Positions 1-9,201 of a stretch of DNA of 64,000 bases are shown here, in pieces. The notes beneath the pieces are model-generated. The model did no database searches. It worked only from the letters and a program-made list of their open reading frames with translations, and was not told where the DNA came from. This DNA is from Sphingomonas naphthae (lineage in GTDB: Bacteria > Pseudomonadota > Alphaproteobacteria > Sphingomonadales > Sphingomonadaceae), in NCBI RefSeq assembly GCF_028607085.1, contig NZ_CP117411.1, positions 2,976,001-3,040,000 on the forward strand. The letters run 5' to 3'. Each line of letters opens with the position of its first letter. Position 1 is the first letter of the stretch. Made by a program: the position numbers and the translations under genes.

Positions 1-1888
1 GGGTGAGCGCGCCGAAGCCGACCGTCTCGCGCGCCATGTCGCTGGCGCCCGCATTGGTCGTCATGATGAGGATGACGTTGCGGAAATCGACCGACTTGCC
101 GTGCTGGTCGGTCAGGCGGCCGTTATCCATCACCTGGAGCAGGATGTTGAACAGGTCCGGGTGGGCCTTCTCGATCTCGTCGAGCAGCAGCACGCAATGC
201 GGATGCTGGTCGACCGCGTCGGTCAGGAGCCCGCCCTGATCGAAGCCGACATAGCCCGGCGGCGCACCGATCAGCCGGCTGACCGAATGGCGCTCCATAT
301 ATTCGGACATGTCGAAACGCTGGAGCGGAATGCCCATGATGCTGGCCAGCTGGCGCGCCACCTCCGTCTTGCCGACGCCGGTGGGGCCGGTGAAGAGATA
401 GTTGCCGATCGGCTTGTCTGGATCGCGCAAGCCCGCCCGGCTCAGCTTGATCGCCGAGGACAGCAGTTCGATCGCCTTGTCCTGCCCGAACACGACCCGC
501 TTGAGATCGGTCTCGAGGCTGGCGAGCGACTTCTTGTCGTCCGACGACACCGATTTCGGCGGGATGCGCGCCATCGTCGCGATCACCGCCTCGATCTCCT
601 TGGGCGTGATGATCTTCTTGCGCTTGGAGGGCACCACCAGCATCTGCATCGCGCCGACCTCGTCGATCACGTCGATCGCCTTGTCGGGCAGCTTCCTGTC
701 ATTGATGTAGCGCGCCGACAGCTCGACCGCCGCCTTGATGGCGTCGGGCGTGTATTTCACGCTGTGATGATCCTCGAACGCCGAACGCAGGCCGGCGAGG
801 ATCTTGATCGTATCCTCCACGGTCGGCTCGTTCACGTCGATCTTCTGGAAGCGCCGCAGCAGCGCGCGGTCCTTCTCGAAATGGTTGCGGAATTCCTTGT
901 AGGTGGTCGAGCCGATGCAGCGGATCGTGCCGCCCGACAGCGCGGGCTTCAGCAGGTTCGACGCATCCATCGCGCCGCCGCTGGTGGCGCCGGCACCGAT
1001 CACCGTGTGAATCTCGTCGATGAACAGCACCGCGTGCGGCAGCTTCTCCAGTTCGTTGACGACCGCCTTCAGACGCTCCTCAAAATCACCGCGATAGCGT
1101 GTGCCCGCCAGCAGCGCGCCCATGTCGAGCGAGTAGATGACGGCCGGCAGCAGCACCTCGGGCACATTGCCCTCGACGATCTTGCGCGCCAGCCCCTCGG
1201 CGATGGCCGTCTTGCCCACGCCCGGATCGCCCACATAGAGCGGGTTGTTCTTCGAACGGCGGCACAGGATCTGCACCGTGCGATCGACCTCGGCGCCACG
1301 GCCGATCAGCGGATCGACCTTGCCCTCCTTGGCCTTCTCGTTGAGGTTGACGGTGAACTGCTTGAGCGCGCTCTCGCCTTTCTTCGTCTCGGGCTTGGCC
1401 TGCTTCTCCTCTTCGGAGCCCTTCACGCTCTGCGCCTCCGTCGAATGGCCGGCCTTGCCGACCCCATGGCTGATGAAGCTGACCGCATCGAGGCGGCTCA
1501 TGTCCTGCTGTTGCAGGAAGAAGACGGCATAGCTCTCGCGTTCGGAGAAGAGCGCGACCAGCACGTTGGCGCCGGTCACCTCCTCGCGGCCGGAGGACTG
1601 GACGTGGAGGATGGCGCGCTGGACGACGCGCTGGAAACCGCTGGTCGGCGAGGGATCGGTATCCCCCTCCACCTTCAGCGCATCCAGCTCGGTGTCGAGA
1701 TAGACGGTCACCGCGTCCTTCAGCTCGCCGACGTCGACGCCGCAGGCGAGCATCACCTTCGACGCATGGTCGTCGCCGATCAGCGCGAGGAGCAGATGCT
1801 CCAGCGTCGCATATTCGTGGCGGCGGCTCGACGCGGCTGTGAGCGCATTGTGAAGGGTCTGTTCCAGTTCGCGGGCGAAGGATGGCAT
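1..1888 (-). CDS. clpA: ATP-dependent Clp protease ATP-binding subunit ClpA (3' end outside window)
   Basis: AAA+ unfoldase that feeds substrates, including N-degron proteins delivered by ClpS, to the ClpP peptidase in the cytoplasm. The visible 629 codons show the Clp N-domain (about residues 1-145), a first AAA+ module with Walker A GDPGVGKT near residue 220 and Walker [10 protein letters not shown] near 287, and a second Walker [11 protein letters not shown] near 500. About 130 C-terminal residues of the usual ~760 lie beyond the window edge. The start ATG opens [12 protein letters not shown], the conserved ClpA N-terminus. No clpS is visible upstream of it (positions 1889-2032 hold no gene). 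Confidence 0.96.
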   Translation of the reverse strand, partial: MPSFARELEQTLHNALTAASSRRHEYATLEHLLLALIGDDHASKVMLACGVDVGELKDAVTVYLDTELDALKVEGDTDPSPTSGFQRVVQRAILHVQSSGREEVTGANVLVALFSERESYAVFFLQQQDMSRLDAVSFISHGVGKAGHSTEAQSVKGSEEEKQAKPETKKGESALKQFTVNLNEKAKEGKVDPLIGRGAEVDRTVQILCRRSKNNPLYVGDPGVGKTAIAEGLARKIVEGNVPEVLLPAVIYSLDMGALLAGTRYRGDFEERLKAVVNELEKLPHAVLFIDEIHTVIGAGATSGGAMDASNLLKPALSGGTIRCIGSTTYKEFRNHFEKDRALLRRFQKIDVNEPTVEDTIKILAGLRSAFEDHHSVKYTPDAIKAAVELSARYINDRKLPDKAIDVIDEVGAMQMLVVPSKRKKIITPKEIEAVIATMARIPPKSVSSDDKKSLASLETDLKRVVFGQDKAIELLSSAIKLSRAGLRDPDKPIGNYLFTGPTGVGKTEVARQLASIMGIPLQRFDMSEYMERHSVSRLIGAPPGYVGFDQGGLLTDAVDQHPHCVLLLDEIEKAHPDLFNILLQVMDNGRLTDQHGKSVDFRNVILIMTTNAGASDMARETVGFGALT

Positions 1889-2032
1889 GGGACTAAAACT
1901 CCTTGGGCCGACGCCGGGGAAGGCGGGGCCGCCACAACAATGTCGGGATCGATTGGCCCGCTATCAAGTCGGGAAATGGAACGATCCCCGGCCGGGGCCC
2001 TCGGGTCTGATCCCGCAAGGCGCCGACCACCC

Positions 2033-2233
2033 TCATCGCCGGAATAGGTTCTCGGCGGTTGCGCGATGGTTAACGGCAGAGGATATCCTGGCGCGGCACC
2101 GGCCCACTTCGGCCTCCAGCGCGGCGATGCGCTCTTCCAGCTCCTCCAGCGAAAGCCGGTCGAGATCCTGCGCGAGCAGCGCCACCAGCGGATCGCCGGG
2201 GCCCTTTTTCGCGAACAGCTCGTCGAGGTCCAT
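2033..2233 (-). CDS. DUF1192 domain-containing small protein
   Basis: A 66-residue cytoplasmic protein of the DUF1192 family, whose function is not established. It starts MDLDELFAKK and carries a short predicted coiled coil with LSLEELEERIAALEAEV, which is the family signature. It is shorter than any neighbour and lies between clpA and the divergent quinone oxidoreductase gene. The 72-bp gap to that gene contains a perfect inverted repeat that could regulate either gene. The family call is confident; nothing can be said of its role. Confidence 0.8.
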   Translation of the reverse strand: MDLDELFAKKGPGDPLVALLAQDLDRLSLEELEERIAALEAEVGRCRARISSAVNHRATAENLFRR

Positions 2234-2266
2234 GTGCGGAGGGTTGACCGGCGGGCGTTCCAAGTC

Positions 2267-2285
2267 AATCGCGAGACTCGCGATT
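2267..2285. promoter_or_regulatory. Perfect 9-1-9 inverted repeat in divergent promoter region
   Basis: AATCGCGAGACTCGCGATT is an exact dyad with 9-bp arms around one central base. It lies 20 bp before the quinone oxidoreductase start and about 33 bp before the divergent DUF1192 gene. The size and position suit a dimeric repressor operator; no cognate regulator is obvious nearby. Confidence 0.45.
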
Positions 2286-2305
2286 TGCGACGACGGGAGC
2301 GAAAC

Positions 2306-3307
2306 TTGGCCGACCTGCCCACGACGATGACGGCGATCGATCCCGAAACCGCGGGAGGCCCGGAGGTGCTGGTGGCGGTGACGCGGCCCGTGCCCGCGCC
2401 CGGCCCCGGCGAGGTGCTGATCCGGGTCGCGGCGGCGGGGGTGAACCGGCCGGACGCGATGCAGCGCGCGGGCAAATATCCGCCGCCGCCGGGTGCCCCC
2501 TCCATTCCCGGCCTCGAACTGGCGGGCAAGATCGTCGCGCTGGGCGAGGGCGTGGAGACGCTGATCGAGGGGCAGGCCGTCTGCGCGCTCGTCGCGGGCG
2601 GGGGCTATGCCGAATATGCCGTGGCGCCCGCAGGGCAATGCCTGCCCGTGCCCGAGGGTCTTTCGCTGATCGAGGCGGCGGCACTGCCCGAAACGCTCTT
2701 CACCGTGTGGACCAACCTGTTCCAGCGCGCCTACGCCAGCGAGGGCGACATCGTGCTGGTCCATGGCGGCACCAGCGGCATCGGCACGATGGCGATCCTG
2801 CTGGGCAGGCTCTTCGGCCTGACGATCATCGTCACCGCCGGATCGGACGACAAATGCGCCGCCGCGCTCAAGCTGGGGGCGGCCCATGCGATCAACTATC
2901 GCGATGCGGACTACGTCGAGGAAGTCGCGCGTATCACCGGCAAGCGCGGCGTGAACGTGGTGCTCGACATGGTCGGCGGCGATTATCTGCCGCGCAACAT
3001 CCAGTGCCTTGGCGTGGAGGGCCGCCATGTCTCGATCGCCACCCAGCGCGGGGCGAAGGCGGAGATCAACATCATGGCCGTCATGCAGAAGCGCCTCGTG
3101 CTGACCGGCTCTACGCTCCGCGCGCGCGACCTCGCCTTCAAGGCGCTGGTGGCCGACGAAATCGCCCAGATGGTGTGGCCGCACGTCGCCGACGGCAGCC
3201 TGCGCCCGGTGATCGACGCCACCTTCCCATTGGCCGAGGCGAGCAAGGCCCACGCCCGCCTCGACGCCGGCGAGCATGTCGGCAAGATCGTGCTGACGAT
3301 TGAGTGA
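2306..3307 (+). CDS. NAD(P)H:quinone oxidoreductase, zinc-independent MDR family
   Basis: Medium-chain dehydrogenase/reductase of the quinone oxidoreductase (QOR/zeta-crystallin) type, 333 residues. The N-terminal GroES-like domain (about 25-130) lacks the zinc ligands of alcohol dehydrogenases. The Rossmann half contains GGTSGIGTMA near residue 153. The TTG at 2306 is preferred because GGGAG lies six bases upstream and homologues commonly begin a few residues before TMTAIDPE; the ATG at 2327 is the alternative. The substrate is unknown; reduction of quinones or enone compounds with NADPH is the family activity. Confidence 0.85.
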   Translation: MADLPTTMTAIDPETAGGPEVLVAVTRPVPAPGPGEVLIRVAAAGVNRPDAMQRAGKYPPPPGAPSIPGLELAGKIVALGEGVETLIEGQAVCALVAGGGYAEYAVAPAGQCLPVPEGLSLIEAAALPETLFTVWTNLFQRAYASEGDIVLVHGGTSGIGTMAILLGRLFGLTIIVTAGSDDKCAAALKLGAAHAINYRDADYVEEVARITGKRGVNVVLDMVGGDYLPRNIQCLGVEGRHVSIATQRGAKAEINIMAVMQKRLVLTGSTLRARDLAFKALVADEIAQMVWPHVADGSLRPVIDATFPLAEASKAHARLDAGEHVGKIVLTIE

Positions 3308-3336
3308 CACCCGCCTGACGGCGCAGCCGGCGCACC

Positions 3337-4071
3337 TCAGCCGGTGGTGGCGGCGAAATCCAGCGTGGCGTCGGAGGTGAGCAGATCGTCGATCGAGCGA
3401 TCGAAATGGCGGTTCATGGCGCGGCCGGCGCGCTCGGGATCGCGCTCGGCGATGGCGCGGGCGAGCATCTCGTGACGCTCGATCATGGCGCGTTTCTGTT
3501 CGGGCGTCGTCCGCGTGCGCCACGCCTGCGGCACGGCGATCTCCATCAGCGGCGCGAAGGATTTGACGATCTCGGTGAACAGCCGGTTGCCCGCCGCCTC
3601 GGCGATGGCGTCGTGAAAGGCGATGTCGTGTGCGATCATGCGCGCCGGATGATCGGCATCGATCGCCATGGCGCCGGCCAGCGCGAGGATGGCGGCGGCC
3701 TGCGCATCGGTGCGGTTGGCGGCGGCGAGGGCGGCGATGCGCACCTCGACGGTGCGGCGCACGTCCCACACCTCGGCCACGCTGATCTGTTCCGTGGCGA
3801 CGGCATGATCGACCGACGTGGCCATCACCGCCCCGTCGAGCGCGCCGACCCGCGCGCGGCGGCCGTTGGCGACGTCGATCAGCTTGAGCGCGGCCAGCGC
3901 GCCGAACGCCTCGCGGATCACCGCCCGGCTGACGCCCAGCTCGCCCGCGAAATCGCCCTCGCTCGGCAGGGTATCGCCCACCTTCAGGTCGTGCGCCCGG
4001 ATATGGGCACGCACGGCATCGACGGCCTGCTGGACCAGAGAGCGACTGTCCGCCGCCGCGCGACCGTTCAT
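3337..4071 (-). CDS. FadR/GntR-family transcriptional regulator with FCD domain
   Basis: A 244-residue repressor-type regulator. The N-terminal winged helix (about 15-85) has the GntR signature (LPSEGDFAGELGVSRAVIREA), and the all-helical FCD ligand domain (about 95-230) keeps acidic and His residues (D, H in HDIAFHDAIA, and the later RHEML and RHFDRS histidines) that bind a metal and carboxylate effectors in this family. It is last in a same-strand cluster with esterase, oxidase and TonB receptor genes, so it probably controls them. A copy of the half-site AACCTATCGG lies at 4078-4087, just before its own start, suggesting autoregulation. Confidence 0.9.
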   Translation of the reverse strand: MNGRAAADSRSLVQQAVDAVRAHIRAHDLKVGDTLPSEGDFAGELGVSRAVIREAFGALAALKLIDVANGRRARVGALDGAVMATSVDHAVATEQISVAEVWDVRRTVEVRIAALAAANRTDAQAAAILALAGAMAIDADHPARMIAHDIAFHDAIAEAAGNRLFTEIVKSFAPLMEIAVPQAWRTRTTPEQKRAMIERHEMLARAIAERDPERAGRAMNRHFDRSIDDLLTSDATLDFAATTG

Positions 4072-4077
4072 TCCGTC

Positions 4078-4087
4078 AACCTATCGG
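4078..4087. promoter_or_regulatory. Candidate GntR half-site upstream of the regulator gene
   Basis: AACCTATCGG, seven bases upstream of the gntR start. The same ten bases form the left part of the dyad at 9028-9042 in the TonB receptor promoter. Repetition at both ends of one cluster suggests a common regulator. Confidence 0.4.
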
Positions 4088-4121
4088 GCTCGGGCCATGA
4101 TGGGCAAGGGCGCATCGCGGC

Positions 4122-4454
4122 TTATTCCCGCCCCGGCGCCCGCAGCCGCCCAGCCCCGCGCGCCGCCAGCGCGAAGGCGCCGACCGAGACGAGGCTGACC
4201 GCCACGCCGACGATGGCAAGCGCCGGGCGCACCGGTCGTGCCGATCCCCGCCAGCATCCGCGCGACGAACAGCAGCCGGTGCCCTGCGCCAGCCCGGTCA
4301 GCAAGGTGCCGAGCAACTGGTCGCTCAGGCCCATTTCGGCCTTGGCGGCCTCCTGCACGACGCCGAACGAGCCCATCGCGGTGAAGCCGCCGATATCGCC
4401 GACGCCGCGCTGGGTGGGCGCGGGCAGCGGCGGGGTGGGGAAAGCGGTCGCCAT
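4122..4454 (-). pseudogene. Decayed MFS transporter remnant
   Basis: An open frame of 110 codons that starts in ATGA overlap with the preceding esterase gene, as a real operon gene would. It begins like a major facilitator (GGFTAMGSFGVV, then GLSDQLLGTLLTGLAQG). The next recognisable piece, LLFVARMLAGIGTTG, resembles MFS helix 4 but lies in another reading frame, and LAIVGVAVSLVSVGAFALAA, resembling a terminal helix, returns to the first. About 320 of the usual ~430 residues are gone. This is best read as a transporter collapsed by internal deletions and frameshifts. A small genuine membrane protein is less likely. Confidence 0.65.
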
Positions 4455-5401
4455 CAGCCGGCCGCCCGCAGGAAGCGCGCGAGCGCGTCGCGGCTGTCGC
4501 GCACCGCCTGCGCGGCGACGGCGGCTCCGGGGAACATGTCGAAGCCATGGAACGCACCGGGATAGACGTGCAGCTCGGTCGCCACCCCGGCCCGCAACAG
4601 GCGCCGCGCATAATCCATGTCTTCCTCCACGAAGAGATCCAGCGCGCCCGTCGCGATATAGGTCGGCGGCAGGCCGCTCAGGTCGGTGGCGCGGGCGGGT
4701 GCGGCGTAGGGCGAGACGCCGTCGATGCCCGGCGCGTGACCGAGCAGGGCGCCCCAGCCGTAATGATTGTTGTGCGGCGGCCAGATGAACTGGCCGGCAT
4801 GGGGATGAGGGTCGGCGGTGACGCAGGTGCGATCGTCGAGCATCGGATAGATCAGATGCTGGAAGGCGAGGGCATATCCGCCCCGGTCGCGCACCATCAG
4901 CGCCAGCGCCGCCGCGAGCCCCCCACCCGCGCTTTCGCCCATCACGCCGATGCGCGCCGGATCGATGCCGAGCGCCCAGCCGTGGGCGATCACCCAGGCG
5001 AGACCGGCATAGCAATCCTCGATCGCCGCCGGGAAAGGCGCCTCGGGCGCCAGCCGGTAATCGACCGACACCAGCACGCAGCCGAGTGCCTTGACCAGCG
5101 GGCGGTGGAGGAATTCCATCTGGTCCGCCGCGCCGCCGACATACCCGCCGCCGTGGATGTGGAAAATCGCCGGCAGCGGGCCGCAGGGTTTTTCCGGCCG
5201 GTAGATGACGAGGCCGACATCGGGCGCGCCCGCCGGGCCGGGCACGCTACGCCGTTCGAGCAAGGTGCCGCGCCGATCGAACGGCGGGATCGGGAATTCG
5301 CGCGCGCGGGAGGCGGCGAGCGTCTCGTCGTTCAGCCGGGTCATCGGCCAGGCATCGAGCAGCGGGCGGAGTTGCGGATCGACGAGGTGGAGGCTGTCCA
5401 T
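4454..5401 (-). CDS. Alpha/beta hydrolase, hormone-sensitive lipase (HSL) family esterase
   Basis: A 315-residue cytoplasmic carboxylester hydrolase. It has the oxyanion-hole motif HGGGYVGG (83-90), the nucleophile serine in GESAGG (Ser157), the acid in the ALDLFVEED stretch near 252 and the catalytic histidine in AFHGFD near 282. No signal peptide is seen. It lies 28 bp downstream of the FAD-linked oxidase gene and overlaps the MFS remnant by ATGA. Its partners suggest it hydrolyses an imported ester before the oxidase acts; the substrate is not deducible. Confidence 0.9.
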   Translation of the reverse strand: MDSLHLVDPQLRPLLDAWPMTRLNDETLAASRAREFPIPPFDRRGTLLERRSVPGPAGAPDVGLVIYRPEKPCGPLPAIFHIHGGGYVGGAADQMEFLHRPLVKALGCVLVSVDYRLAPEAPFPAAIEDCYAGLAWVIAHGWALGIDPARIGVMGESAGGGLAAALALMVRDRGGYALAFQHLIYPMLDDRTCVTADPHPHAGQFIWPPHNNHYGWGALLGHAPGIDGVSPYAAPARATDLSGLPPTYIATGALDLFVEEDMDYARRLLRAGVATELHVYPGAFHGFDMFPGAAVAAQAVRDSRDALARFLRAAG

Positions 5402-5429
5402 GAAGGCGGCTCCGTAAGAATACCGAATG

Positions 5430-6833
5430 TCAGAGCGCGAAGATCTTGCCCGGATTGAAGAGATCCTTCGGATCGAGCGCGCGCTTGATGAGGCGCATCA
5501 TGTCGACCGCGTCGCCCAGTTCGTCGATCAGCGCCTGCTTCTTGCCCAGACCGATGCCATGTTCGCCGGTGCAGGTGCCGTCCATCGCCAGCGCACGCGC
5601 GACCAGCCGGTCGTTGAGCGCCTCCACCTCGGCCATCTCCTCGGGCGCATCTGGATCGATCGAGAAGATGACGTGGAAATTGCCGTCGCCGACATGGCCC
5701 AGGATCGTGGCGGGCAGGCTCGCGCCGTCGAGATCGGCGCGCGTCTCGGTGATGCATTCCGCCAGCCGGCTGATCGGCACGCACACGTCTGTCGCCCAGC
5801 CGACCGCGCCGGGGCGCAGGTTGACGGCGGCGTAATAAGCCTCGTGCCGCGCTTTCCACAGCCGGGATCGCTCCTCCGGCCGGTTCGACCAGCGAAATTC
5901 GCCGCCGCCGTTCAAGCCGCTGATCTCGCGCACGAGTTCGACCTGTTCCTCCACCGATCGCGGCGATCCGTGAAATTCGAAGAAGAGGGTCGTCTCCTCG
6001 GGGTAATCGAGCTTCGACCAGCGATTGACCGCGCGCATCTGCATCGCATCGAGAATCTCGACCCGCGCCAGCGGCACGCCGATCTGGATCGACTGGACGA
6101 CGGTATCGACCGCGCCCTTCAGGCTCGAGAAGCTGCACACCGCCGCCGAGATCATCTCGGGGATGCCGTGCAGCCGGAGCGTGACCTCGGTGATGATGCC
6201 GAGCGTGCCCTCGCTGCCGATCATCAGCCGGGTGAGATCATAGCCCGCCGCCGATTTGCGCGCCCGCCGCGCGGTGCGGACGATCCTGCCGTCGGGCGTG
6301 ACCACCGTCAGCGACAGCGCCGCCTCGCGCATGGTGCCGTAGCGGACGGCGTTGGTGCCCGAGGCGCGGGTCGCCGCCATGCCGCCGATCGTGGCGTTGG
6401 CGCCGGGATCGATCGGGAAGAACAGGCCCATGTCGCGCAGATGCTCGTTGAGCTGCTCGCGGCGGACGCCGGCCTCCACCGTGCAGTCGAAATCCTCGGC
6501 ATTCACCGCGACGATCGCATCCATCCCCGTCAGGTCGAGCGAGAGGCCGCCGCGCACCGGAATGGCATTGCCCTCGATCGAGGTGCCCGCGCCGAACGGC
6601 ACGATCGGCACCTCGGCGGCGACGCACAGGCGCACCACCGCCGCCACCTCCTCGGTCGATCGGGCGAAGACGACGGCGTCGGGCAGGACGGCCTCGAAAT
6701 GCGCCTCGCTCTGGCCGTGCTGGCGGCGGATCGCCTCGCCGAGCTGGAGGCGGTCGCCCACCAGATGCCCCAGCCGGTCGAGGAAACCGTCCGGGATCGT
6801 GGCGCGCGGCTGGGGCGGATGATGGGCGCCCAT
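5430..6833 (-). CDS. FAD-binding oxidoreductase, D-lactate/glycolate dehydrogenase (GlcD/DLD) type
   Basis: A 467-residue flavoenzyme that oxidises 2-hydroxy acids to 2-oxo acids. It has an N-terminal PCMH-type FAD domain (about 40-220; FGAGTSIEGNA and GGMAATRASGTNAVRYG) and a C-terminal FAD-oxidase domain with the characteristic GHVGDGNFH and GEHGIGLGKK motifs. The length fits single-chain D-lactate dehydrogenase (cytochrome) or GlcD. No glcE/glcF genes follow, which favours a stand-alone dehydrogenase. It starts four bases after the TonB receptor stop, so the two are cotranscribed. Confidence 0.9.
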   Translation of the reverse strand: MGAHHPPQPRATIPDGFLDRLGHLVGDRLQLGEAIRRQHGQSEAHFEAVLPDAVVFARSTEEVAAVVRLCVAAEVPIVPFGAGTSIEGNAIPVRGGLSLDLTGMDAIVAVNAEDFDCTVEAGVRREQLNEHLRDMGLFFPIDPGANATIGGMAATRASGTNAVRYGTMREAALSLTVVTPDGRIVRTARRARKSAAGYDLTRLMIGSEGTLGIITEVTLRLHGIPEMISAAVCSFSSLKGAVDTVVQSIQIGVPLARVEILDAMQMRAVNRWSKLDYPEETTLFFEFHGSPRSVEEQVELVREISGLNGGGEFRWSNRPEERSRLWKARHEAYYAAVNLRPGAVGWATDVCVPISRLAECITETRADLDGASLPATILGHVGDGNFHVIFSIDPDAPEEMAEVEALNDRLVARALAMDGTCTGEHGIGLGKKQALIDELGDAVDMMRLIKRALDPKDLFNPGKIFAL

Positions 6834-6837
6834 CGGA

Positions 6838-8955
6838 TCAGAACCGCGCGGTGGCGCGCACGCCGACCCGGCGACGCGGGCCTTGCAGCGCGAGGTTCTG
6901 CGCGACCGCGGCGAGGCCGGCGCGCACCAGCGCCGAGCGATCGATATAGCTTTCGATATATTTCTCGTTGAACAGGTTCGTCGCGAAGGCGGCGATGTCG
7001 TAGCCGCGCGCCAGCTTGAACGTCACCGATCCGTTGACGAGATAATAAGGCGACAGGCGCGGCGAGACATTGGGATCGAGCGAGCTGCCGACCCGGCTGC
7101 CCTTGGCGACGAGGCCGGCATCCAGCACCAAAGCCTTGTCGCCCAGCGGCATGGTGTAGTTGCTGCCGAGATTGAAGTTCCAGTCCGGCGTGAAGATGAT
7201 CCGGTCGGACGAGACGTGGGTGCCGGTGATGGCGAGATATTGATCGTCGTTGGTGATCCGCGCGTGGAGCAGGGTCAGGCCGCCGTCGATCCGCCAGCGG
7301 CTGGTCGGCCGCAGATGCGCCTCCGCCTCGAAGCCGTAGCTGGTGACATGGCCGGTGTTGAGATTGACCGCGACGAAGCCCGCGCCGGTGGTGCTGGGCG
7401 CCAGCGAGTTCTGGCCGATGAAATTGTTGTAGTCGTTGTAGAAGATTGCCGCATCGACCGACAGGACGCGATCGGGCGTGGCGAATTTGGTGCCCAGTTC
7501 GTAGGTCCACACATCGTCGCCCTGATAGATCAGGTTCGGCGCGCCCGGCCCGTTCTGCCCGCCGCCGCGCACCCCGCGCGCGACCGAGGCGTAGGTCATG
7601 AAATCGGGCGTCCATTTCTTGGCGAGCGTGGCGCGCGGCTGGAGCTTGTTGGCCTTGTAGGCGGCGGCCGAACCGGCGTTGCTGGCGCTCAGCGTCTGGT
7701 GATCGTAGCGCAGCCCCACCGACAGATCGAGCGTGGGATCGATCTTGAAGAAGGCCGTGCCGAAGATCGCCTGCGATTCATTCTCCGTCCGCGCGGTGGC
7801 GGTGGCGACCCGGTTGAGCGGGATGACGCGGGTGACGGTGTTCTGCACCGTGGTGGATCTGGTGGCGAACACGCCGATCAGGGTGGAGAAGGCCTCGCTC
7901 CACTTGCTATCGAGCCGCACTTCGCCCGTTTTGGTGGTCAGCCGACCGTCGCCCGAGGAGCGGATGAAATCGACCGGGCCATAATCGCCGTCGTTCGAGG
8001 CGCTGTTGTTGCGGCGATTGTAGGCGAGGACGGCGGTGAGCGTGCTGTCGAGGCCGGGCAGCTCGAACTCGCCCTTGCCGCTCACCCCCTTGTAGGTGAT
8101 CGTGGCGAGGCTGCGTTGGTTGGTGCGGCCATCGAGCGAGTAATCGGTCGGGCCGGAAACCCCGAAATAGGGCGTGTTGCCGCCCCGCACCCGATCGTAA
8201 TTGCCGTTGAGGGTGAAGGTCGCCCATTCGGTCGGCAGCGCGCGGATCGTGCCGTTGACGCTCTTCTGCGTCAGCGGATTCTGGTCGCCGCCGGCCAGCA
8301 GATTGGTCTGGAAGCCATCCTGGTGATGATAGGCCGCGCCCATCCGCACCTGCAATTTGTCGGCCACGATCGGCCCGCTGACACTGGCGGAGAGCGAGCG
8401 GAAATCGTCGCTGCCCACCCAGGCCCCGTCGATACGCCCTTCCAGCTCGTTGCCCGGCTGGCGGGTGACGACGTTGATCGCGCCGCCCAGCGTGTTGTTG
8501 CCGAACAATGTGCTCTGAGGGCCGCGCAGCACCTCGACCCGCGCCACATCGACCAGCGGGCTGTTCAGGTAACTGGTGTTGGGCTGATAGATGCCGTCGA
8601 TGAAGATGCCGACGCCGGGCTGCACCGTATCGATCAGCGTGGTGCCGATGCCGCGGATCGACACGAAGGCGCGGCCGACCGAATCCGAATTGATGTTGAG
8701 GCCCGGCGTATAGGCGGCGATGTCCTTCACCGCATAGATCTGCTGCTGCTTGAGCGTGTCGGCGGTGACGGCGCTGACGGCGATCGGCACGTCCTTCAGC
8801 GATTCCTCGCGGCGGCGGGCGGTGACGACGATGTCGCCGCCGACGGCCTCGGGCGCCTGCGCCACCGGATCGGCGGGGTCGGCCTCGGCGCGGGCGACGC
8901 CCGGCACCAGCGCCGACAGCGCGATCCCGGCAAGAAGGGACAAGCCGTGCTTCAT
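6838..8955 (-). CDS. TonB-dependent receptor
   Basis: A 705-residue outer membrane receptor that imports a ligand using TonB-ExbBD energy. A signal peptide (1-23, ending ARA) is followed by a TonB-box-like DIVVTARRR, a plug domain with EVLRGPQSTLFGNN and a 22-strand-type barrel ending in an aromatic residue (ATARF). The start at 8955 is preferred because AGGAGG stands about eight bases upstream and it begins at the signal peptide; a longer in-frame start at 9069 gives no sensible leader. It is first in the catabolic operon, so the ligand is probably the ester substrate of the cluster rather than a siderophore. Confidence 0.93.
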   Translation of the reverse strand: MKHGLSLLAGIALSALVPGVARAEADPADPVAQAPEAVGGDIVVTARRREESLKDVPIAVSAVTADTLKQQQIYAVKDIAAYTPGLNINSDSVGRAFVSIRGIGTTLIDTVQPGVGIFIDGIYQPNTSYLNSPLVDVARVEVLRGPQSTLFGNNTLGGAINVVTRQPGNELEGRIDGAWVGSDDFRSLSASVSGPIVADKLQVRMGAAYHHQDGFQTNLLAGGDQNPLTQKSVNGTIRALPTEWATFTLNGNYDRVRGGNTPYFGVSGPTDYSLDGRTNQRSLATITYKGVSGKGEFELPGLDSTLTAVLAYNRRNNSASNDGDYGPVDFIRSSGDGRLTTKTGEVRLDSKWSEAFSTLIGVFATRSTTVQNTVTRVIPLNRVATATARTENESQAIFGTAFFKIDPTLDLSVGLRYDHQTLSASNAGSAAAYKANKLQPRATLAKKWTPDFMTYASVARGVRGGGQNGPGAPNLIYQGDDVWTYELGTKFATPDRVLSVDAAIFYNDYNNFIGQNSLAPSTTGAGFVAVNLNTGHVTSYGFEAEAHLRPTSRWRIDGGLTLLHARITNDDQYLAITGTHVSSDRIIFTPDWNFNLGSNYTMPLGDKALVLDAGLVAKGSRVGSSLDPNVSPRLSPYYLVNGSVTFKLARGYDIAAFATNLFNEKYIESYIDRSALVRAGLAAVAQNLALQGPRRRVGVRATARF

Positions 8956-9007
8956 GGAGCATCCTCCTGACACCGCCGGCGAGAGATCATGCCCTGCCGG
9001 TCGGAAC

Positions 9008-9042
9008 AACCTATCTGACAGCTTATAACCTATCGGATAGGT
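9008..9042. promoter_or_regulatory. Tandem palindromic operators upstream of the TonB receptor gene
   Basis: The dyad ACCTATCGGATAGGT (9028-9042, perfect 7-1-7) is preceded, 19 bp away, by a weaker copy, AACCTATCTGACAG (9008-9021). The spacing of about two helical turns suits cooperative binding of a dimeric regulator. They lie 53-87 bp before the receptor start. The half-site recurs at the gntR gene (4078). Confidence 0.55.
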
Positions 9043-9201
9043 CGCCACCAAGTCGAAAAGATGCCGCATTGCAGCGGCTTGCGGGGCGCCGAAAAGACGC
9101 AGCCATTATGGTTAACGGCGCATCCGCCGTCGCACAGCGGCATGAACCGGGTGAAAAATGCGGGCGCCGGATCGGCATCGGGCGCCACCCGAGTCGCCGG
9201 A

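Noticed and set aside
101-2047. Long open frame on the plus strand opposite clpA
   Set aside because: The minus strand encodes an unmistakable ClpA; the plus frame is Arg/His/Asp-rich, typical antisense of GC-rich coding DNA.
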